From positions 186,001-250,000 of the forward strand of contig CAZRMM010000001.1 in assembly GCA_964601225.1 (NCBI GenBank): DNA of 64,000 nucleotides, written 5' to 3'. The stretch comes from CAYRGC01 sp964601225. Lineage in GTDB: Bacteria > Patescibacteriota > Gracilibacteria > Peribacterales > Peribacteraceae. The translations under genes and the position numbers were made by a program. The notes under the pieces are model-generated. The model saw nothing but the letters and a program-made list of their open reading frames with translations, was not told where the DNA came from and did not search any database. Of the stretch, positions 59,853 through 64,000 are shown in pieces. Each line of letters begins with the position of its first letter. Position 1 is the stretch's first letter.

Positions 59853-60467
59853 ATGCCGACTGAGACTGCGCTCACCGCCCATCAACGGACCGTCCTGAGC
59901 TTCATCCGGGAATTTCAACAGAAGCGCGGGTATTCCCCGTCGCTTGCGGATCTGGCCGTAGCCTTCGGCGTGAAGAGCAAGAACGCCATCGCCAAGGTGG
60001 TCAACGCCCTCTCAAAGAACGGATACCTCTCGAAGGATCCGAAAGGGCGCATCAAGATCTTCGAACAGATCGCCGAGACCGTTTCGGCGTCCATGAGCCT
60101 CCCCCTCTTCGGCCCCATCGCCGCCGGTTTCGCGGCACCCGTGGAGGAGCAGGCGGAGGAAAAGGTGACGCTCGAGGAATACCTCGTACGCGACCGGCAT
60201 TCCACTTTTCTTCTACGCGTGCGCGGGGACAGCATGATCGAAGCCGGTATCCACGAAGGCGACCTTGTGATCGTCGAGCGAGGGCGCGAACCTAAGGTGC
60301 ACGACATTGTGGTGGGCGTTCTCGACGGCGAATACACCCTGAAGGAGCTCATTCGCGAGAACGGGAAGTACTTCCTGCGCGCCAAGAACCCGGCCTACCC
60401 GGACATGTACGCCCTAAACGAATTGCAGGTGGCGGGCGTGGTGCGAGGAGTGGTTCGAAAGTATTAA
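59853..60467 (+). CDS. lexA: LexA repressor
   Basis: A 204-residue SOS repressor with self-cleaving S24 peptidase domain. The winged helix is TAHQRTVLSFIREFQQKRGY then SPSLADLAVAFGVKSKNAIA (residues ~7-50). The cleavage site is the Ala-Gly in GPIAAGFAAP, the catalytic Ser is in RGDSMIEAGI, and the Lys in YTLKEL. Its stop codon (TATTAA) is within the left inverted repeat of the S23 element that separates it from dinB. Confidence 0.95.
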   Translation: MPTETALTAHQRTVLSFIREFQQKRGYSPSLADLAVAFGVKSKNAIAKVVNALSKNGYLSKDPKGRIKIFEQIAETVSASMSLPLFGPIAAGFAAPVEEQAEEKVTLEEYLVRDRHSTFLLRVRGDSMIEAGIHEGDLVIVERGREPKVHDIVVGVLDGEYTLKELIRENGKYFLRAKNPAYPDMYALNELQVAGVVRGVVRKY

Positions 60468-60906
60468 GTATTGCGTATGAAGTATTAAGGATATGTCTAT
60501 GGCAGCGATTCAGTCATTCACGGGATTGCAAGCTTGGAAAGAAGCTCACCTCTTGGTAATTAAAATTTATGAGATCACAAAGAAGTTTCCAAAAGAGGAA
60601 TCCTACGCGCTGACTGATCAAATTCGCCGAGCGGTAGTTTCGATCTCTTCAAATATCGCAGAGGGTTTTTCAAAAAAATATTCGAAGGAGAAGAGGCAAT
60701 TCTATTTTATCGCCCTTTCATCATTAACTGAGGTACAAAACCAATTATTGATTAGCAGAGATATTGGATACATCTCTAAAGTTGAATTTGATCAACTAGC
60801 ACAGAAAACTATTTTAGTTAGCAAACTAACTAATGTACTGATCTCGGCCGTATCAAACAGGTTGGTGGCAACGCGTAATACATAATACTTCATACTCAAT
60901 ACTTTC
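60457..60906. mobile_element. S23 four-helix-bundle element 2, with terminal inverted repeats
   Basis: Left repeat 60457-60490 (GAAAGTATTAAGTATTGCG, TATGAAGTATTAAGG) and right repeat 60872-60906 (CGCGTAATACATAATAC, TTCATACTCAATACTTTC) are imperfect inverted copies, sharing GAAAGTATT at the tips and GTATGAAGTATTA inside. The insert is AT-rich compared with both neighbours. The lexA stop codon is in the left repeat and the S23 stop codon in the right one. Solo hairpins of the same words are at 25897-25969 and 39857-39924. Confidence 0.6.
60493..60885 (+). CDS. Four-helix-bundle protein, S23/IVP family
   Basis: A 130-residue helical protein related to the one at 34763-35131: GLQAWKEAHLLVIKIYEITK, FPKEESYALTDQIRRAVVSI, SSNIAEGFSKK and SSLTEVQNQLLISRDIGYI follow the family pattern. 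Its low GC content and A-ending codons differ from neighbours, suggesting transfer. The last residues (ATRNT) are encoded by the right inverted repeat. Starts at 60493 or 60499 are possible. Confidence 0.9.
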   Translation: MSMAAIQSFTGLQAWKEAHLLVIKIYEITKKFPKEESYALTDQIRRAVVSISSNIAEGFSKKYSKEKRQFYFIALSSLTEVQNQLLISRDIGYISKVEFDQLAQKTILVSKLTNVLISAVSNRLVATRNT

Positions 60907-60937
60907 AGAGGATAACTACTTCCTCACTCTTTGTTCG

Positions 60938-62149
60938 ATGCTTTTCTGCCACGTCGACGCCGATTCATTCTTCGCTTCCGTCCTCCTCCGGAAGCATCCG
61001 CACCTGCGCGGAAAACCCGTCCTTGCGCTTGGCATGGGCGGCACCTTCATCATCGCGGCGAGCTATGAAGCCAAGGCAAAGGGTGTGCATACGGGTATGA
61101 GGCTCAGCGAGGCGCTCAAGCGCGTGCCGGATGCCGTCCAAATGCCATCCGACTTCCGGGAAACGGGGCTGGCCTCCGAACAGATCGAGTCGATCCTCGC
61201 GGGCTACACGCCCTTCATTGAGCAAGCGTCGATTGATGAGTGGTATCTCGATCTTCGCGGAATCGCCGGAGGCAGCCCGAAGGATCTGGATGCCTGGGCG
61301 GACGGCGTCCGGAAAACCGTGTTCCGGAAGACCGGGATCTCCGTCTCGATCGGGATCGCCTCAAGCAAACTCCTCGCCAAGATGGCGGGCGAATACCGCA
61401 AGCCCGGCGGCGTGACGGTGATCAACGACGTCCTGCCCATCGAAACCTTCCTGCGCGATCGTCCTGCTGCCGCGATCCCGGGCATCGGGCGCCGACGGCA
61501 GGTGCATACCGACGCGCACGGGTGGAAGACGGCATGGGACATCGCCGCTGCCCCCACAGAGACGCTCCAGGAACTCTTCGGCAAGCAGGGCCCCGAGCTG
61601 CAGCAGGAACTCCTGGGAAACCCGTTGAGCGAGGTCGTGACCGAAGCATCTCCTCCCAAATCGGTCTCCCGGGCACGGAGCTTCCGGAAAACGCAGGACC
61701 GCACCTTCCTCTGGGCGCACCTGATGCGCCACGCCGAGTACACGGTCCTCAAGATGCGGCGCTTCGATCTGGCCTGCCGCGGCCTCTCCGTGTGGCTGCG
61801 GGACGGCGATTACCGCCACGAAGGGGCCTCCGTCTCGCTCCCCCAGCCCGCAAGCACCCTGGAGCACCTGGGAACGGCCCTACGGATGTGCTTCGAAGAC
61901 GCCTTCTCCCCGCGAAAGGCCTACACGCAGGTCGGCCTCGCCCTCTGGCACCTGACGCCCATCGCGCTCGAGCAGATCTCGCTCTTCGAGGACGGCGCGG
62001 CGGTCGATAAGCGCCAGGCCGTCCAGAAGGCGATGGACGAGCTGCACGAGCGCTTCGGGCGCAACGCCATCACGCGGGGCTCGGCGCTCGCCGTGAAGAG
62101 CGGCGCCGTGATCGGGTTTGATCTGGCGGAATTTGAAACTGCCGACTGA
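60938..62149 (+). CDS. Y-family DNA polymerase (DinB/Pol IV-like)
   Basis: A 403-residue translesion polymerase. Metal-binding residues are in HVDADSFFASVLLR and QASIDEWYLDL (the usual S-I-D-E block), and GISVSIGIASSKLLAKMAGE plus AIPGIGRRRQ are the palm and helix-hairpin-helix signatures. Near the C-terminus LEQISLFED contains a beta-clamp-binding QxxLF motif. Proximity to lexA fits SOS induction, though the S23 element now separates the two and no palindromic operator lies directly upstream. Confidence 0.92.
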   Translation: MLFCHVDADSFFASVLLRKHPHLRGKPVLALGMGGTFIIAASYEAKAKGVHTGMRLSEALKRVPDAVQMPSDFRETGLASEQIESILAGYTPFIEQASIDEWYLDLRGIAGGSPKDLDAWADGVRKTVFRKTGISVSIGIASSKLLAKMAGEYRKPGGVTVINDVLPIETFLRDRPAAAIPGIGRRRQVHTDAHGWKTAWDIAAAPTETLQELFGKQGPELQQELLGNPLSEVVTEASPPKSVSRARSFRKTQDRTFLWAHLMRHAEYTVLKMRRFDLACRGLSVWLRDGDYRHEGASVSLPQPASTLEHLGTALRMCFEDAFSPRKAYTQVGLALWHLTPIALEQISLFEDGAAVDKRQAVQKAMDELHERFGRNAITRGSALAVKSGAVIGFDLAEFETAD

Positions 62150-62240
62150 TCCTTCGAGGCTCGCCTCACCCGCTTTGTCATGGTGAGGTGCGAGGCGTAA
62201 GCCGAGCCTCGAACCAGACAAAGCGGCTCGCGCCTCAGGA
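62150..62240. repeat. Nested inverted repeat after the Y-family polymerase gene
   Basis: TTCGAGGCTCG (62153-62163) pairs with CGAGCCTCGAA (62203-62213); CTCACC (62165-62170) with GGTGAG (62182-62187); CGCTTTGTC (62171-62179) with GACAAAGCG (62217-62225). Together they could form a knotted fold. Similar CTTCGAGGCTCG-type repeats are widespread in bacterial genomes. Confidence 0.65.
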
Positions 62241-62255
62241 TGACAAAAAAAGAAG

Positions 62256-62271
62256 GGAGCCGGAGCTCCCC
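62256..62271 (-). terminator. Terminator of the 40-residue membrane peptide gene
   Basis: GGGAGC/GCTCCC stem with a 4-nt loop; on the minus strand it is followed by TTCTTTTTTT. Confidence 0.82.
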
Positions 62272-62300
62272 TCTTTGCCAGCCCGGGGGCTGGACTTTGA

Positions 62301-62423
62301 TTACTGCGGTGGCCTCTTGGCCAAGTAGGCCAAGAAGCTCACGAATCCAAGAACGGCGACGATCACGATGATCATCGCCGGCAGAGAGTCGAGAAACTTG
62401 AAGGGTTCGGTTTCGGGACTCAT
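62301..62423 (-). CDS. 40-residue single-span membrane peptide with strong Shine-Dalgarno site
   Basis: Too short for routine ORF calling. It encodes an acidic N-terminus (MSPETEPFKFLDSLP), one membrane helix (AMIIVIVAVLGFVSFLAYL) and a short basic tail (AKRPPQ). AAAAAGGAGGT lies 7 nt before the ATG at 62423, and a terminator follows. Together with the 41-residue peptide at 20355 it is one of two tiny membrane genes with near-perfect Shine-Dalgarno sites. Function unknown. Confidence 0.72.
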   Translation of the reverse strand: MSPETEPFKFLDSLPAMIIVIVAVLGFVSFLAYLAKRPPQ

Positions 62424-62602
62424 GGGCGGACCTCCTTTTTCTCTCTGTTCCGAGAGAAATGATAGGGAAAGGAACGGACAGTAATCTGAATATCATATCA
62501 CATTTTTCCAATTTTGACCATCAACGGCTTCGACGAAAAAAACCGGCACCGGCAGTGAGATCACTGCGTGGTACCGGTCGGCTGGCATTGCGCTCTGTCC
62601 CT

Positions 62603-62887
62603 TTATTGTCGGAGGAGCGCGTATGCCAACCCAATAACAACGAACGCGACGAGGCCCATCAAGATGAGCCAACCGCTGGTAACGGGCTTCAGTTCGCCGT
62701 TTCCGACGGTGACGAATTCCTTCGTCAGGTCGCACGACGGACATTGAAGCCAGACATGTGCTCCAGATTCAACGGGAATCGGCGCACTTGTTTCGGGGAC
62801 CATAATCCCCTGACATTCACAGCATCGCGGAAGTATCGAACTCTCCTTCAAGGTGAAAGGAACAGGAACGGAATACCAGGTATTCAT
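62603..62887 (-). CDS. Small zinc-ribbon membrane protein
   Basis: A 94-residue protein: Cys pairs RCCECQG and LQCPSCDL could bind zinc, and a C-terminal membrane helix (WLILMGLVAFVVIGLAYAL) anchors it with a very short tail. Not recognised. TTGCCA, 17 nt, TATTAT upstream would be a good promoter but overlaps the annotated ATG, so the true start may differ. Confidence 0.55.
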   Translation of the reverse strand: MNTWYSVPVPFTLKESSILPRCCECQGIMVPETSAPIPVESGAHVWLQCPSCDLTKEFVTVGNGELKPVTSGWLILMGLVAFVVIGLAYALLRQ

Positions 62888-62925
62888 AATACAACATTAA
62901 TGTATTTTTGGCAATATAGCGTCTT

Positions 62926-64000
62926 TTACAAAGATTTCAGGCGCTGTTCGATCTTCGAAAGCTTCTCCTTCGTCGCGGCAAGCTTCTCTTTTTCAGAAGT
63001 AACGAGTTCGACGGGGGCACGCTCGACGAAAGCTTTGTTCTTGAGCTTGCCCTCAATGCTCCCCGCATAGCGCTCGAGATCCGCCTTCTCCTTCGTCAGC
63101 TTGGCCTTCTCCGCGTCCTTGTCCACGAGACCTTCGAGTGACAGGTGCACCTCGGCATCCGCAAGGATGGCGGACGCGGTATCTTTGAGTCCTTTCGCAG
63201 ACGTCGCGATCGTGAGGCTCCCTACCTTTCCTAAGCGGCGGATGTGCTCCGCCTGGGCATCGAAGAGCTTCGGATACTCCTTCGTCACGATCGTGACCGT
63301 GACTTCCTTCCCGGGTTCCACGGACTGCTCCGTGCGGAGACGGCGGATGGCCGTGACAGCGTCGATCACGAGCCGCAGGTGCTTCTCGGCATCGCGGTCG
63401 CGGAGATCGCCGTTCGCAACGGGCCATTCCTGTTTGATGAGCATGCCCGCATCCTTCGGCTTGATCTGGGTCCAGAGCGCCTCCGTGACGAACGGGCAGT
63501 ACGGATGCAGGAGCGTGACGATCGTACGCAACGCATCCACGAGCATCGGCAGGTTCTTCTCCGTGCCCTTGCTGAGTTCCAGATACCAATCGCAGAAGAA
63601 CTCCCACACGAAGGCGTAGAGCCGTTCCCCTACTTCGCTCAGGCGGTACTCGGCAAGGCCCTTGGTGACGTCGTCGATGAGGCTTTGGAGACCGGACGCC
63701 AGCGCGCGGTCCGCGATGGACATCTCCTTGCCCGCGTGACTGCCAGCCGCGACGTCTTTCGGATCAATCCCCGCTTTCTCGCACTCGAGGAGAACGAAGC
63801 GCGAGGCGTTCCAGAGCTTGTTCACGAAGTTCCGGTAGCCGGCGATCTTCTCCTCGTAGAGGCGGGAATCGGCACCCGGGCTCTGGCCCACGATCATCGA
63901 CATGCGCAGAGCGTCCGCACCGTACTTGGCGATCATATCGAGAGGATCAATCATGGTTTCCGGATCGCTCTTACTCATCTTGCGACCATCTCTGGTTCTG
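62926..64000 (-). CDS. valS: Valyl-tRNA synthetase, C-terminal part (5' end outside the window)
   Basis: About 357 codons of a class I synthetase are visible. The KMSKS loop is at the window edge (DGRKMSKSDPET), followed by the anticodon-binding region (GYRNFVNKLWNASRFVLLEC, then WEFFCDWYLELSKG and LHPYCPFVTEALW) and a C-terminal coiled-coil arm (AEKAKLTKEKADLERYAGSI), which identifies ValS rather than IleS or LeuS. The catalytic core, HIGH motif and editing domain lie beyond base 64000. Confidence 0.95.
   Translation of the reverse strand, partial: RTRDGRKMSKSDPETMIDPLDMIAKYGADALRMSMIVGQSPGADSRLYEEKIAGYRNFVNKLWNASRFVLLECEKAGIDPKDVAAGSHAGKEMSIADRALASGLQSLIDDVTKGLAEYRLSEVGERLYAFVWEFFCDWYLELSKGTEKNLPMLVDALRTIVTLLHPYCPFVTEALWTQIKPKDAGMLIKQEWPVANGDLRDRDAEKHLRLVIDAVTAIRRLRTEQSVEPGKEVTVTIVTKEYPKLFDAQAEHIRRLGKVGSLTIATSAKGLKDTASAILADAEVHLSLEGLVDKDAEKAKLTKEKADLERYAGSIEGKLKNKAFVERAPVELVTSEKEKLAATKEKLSKIEQRLKSL

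Overview
The window looks like a piece of a Candidate Phyla Radiation (Patescibacteria) chromosome, perhaps of the Peribacteria/Peregrinibacteria lineage. That placement is inference: there is no rRNA here and no search was run. It rests on compact coding with many overlapping ATGA or TGATG junctions, TGA used as an ordinary stop (which argues against the code-25 Gracilibacteria), a DnaX without the usual zinc cysteines, archaeal-type metabolic genes inside a bacterial gene set (3-hydroxy-3-methylglutaryl-CoA synthase, thiolase and a DUF35 protein; two PurP proteins), many unknown secreted or membrane proteins, and start codons that mostly lack a Shine-Dalgarno sequence and instead sit 6-10 nt behind a -10 box.

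Layout. 1-4.5 kb: archaeal-type mevalonate entry operon ending in an unusual DUF35 plus guanylate-kinase-like fusion, then a secreted protein and a YgjP-type metalloprotein. 4.5-7.1 kb (minus strand): Maf, TrpS, an RluA-type pseudouridine synthase and a small protein with a textbook leaderless promoter. 7.2-11 kb: tRNA-Val with a tandemly repeated 3' end, then a membrane protein, a YdcF protein, a Fur-like winged-helix protein and a YdjC deacetylase. 11-19.5 kb: Dcd, a large helical unknown, two lipoproteins (DM13 and DsbA-like), DnaX, 5-formyl-THF cyclo-ligase, GlyA, DgkA. 19.5-20.8 kb: first copy of a large structured non-coding RNA and two tiny genes. 20.8-28.7 kb (minus): TraG/VirD4-like ATPase, HrcA, membrane protein, bL31, GyrA. 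28.8-37.6 kb: GT-C-like membrane protein, RsmI, M23 peptidase, RuvA, Pgi, a four-helix-bundle (S23) element, thioredoxin, SGNH hydrolase. 37.6-42 kb: tRNA-Ala with a truncated neighbour, tandem PurP genes, tRNA-Cys. 42-48.3 kb: large Ig/FN3 surface protein, PfkB kinase, CPR-type conserved protein, TPR protein. 48.4-48.9 kb: second copy of the structured RNA on the minus strand. 49-56.5 kb: SecF, trigger factor, RelA/SpoT homologue, L10 leader with rplJ-rplL, zinc-ribbon protein. 56.6-64 kb: LCP ligase, membrane protein, LexA with its operator, a second S23 element between lexA and dinB, small membrane proteins, and the 3' part of valS.

How things fit together. Most genes are housekeeping: translation and its control (TrpS, ValS, L10, L7/L12, L31, RsmI, RluA-like, RelA/SpoT), replication and repair (DnaX, GyrA, RuvA, LexA, DinB), secretion and envelope (SecF, trigger factor, LCP, DgkA, M23 peptidase, lipoproteins, Ig-like surface protein), and one-carbon, purine and isoprenoid metabolism. 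The strongest unexplained signals are: (1) two homologous copies of a roughly 520-nt RNA whose helices are kept by compensatory and wobble changes and which both end in terminators; (2) two S23 four-helix-bundle genes, each bracketed by its own inverted repeat, with matching gene-free hairpins elsewhere in the window; and (3) genome-wide style leaderless promoters, with strong Shine-Dalgarno sites kept for a few tiny membrane peptides.
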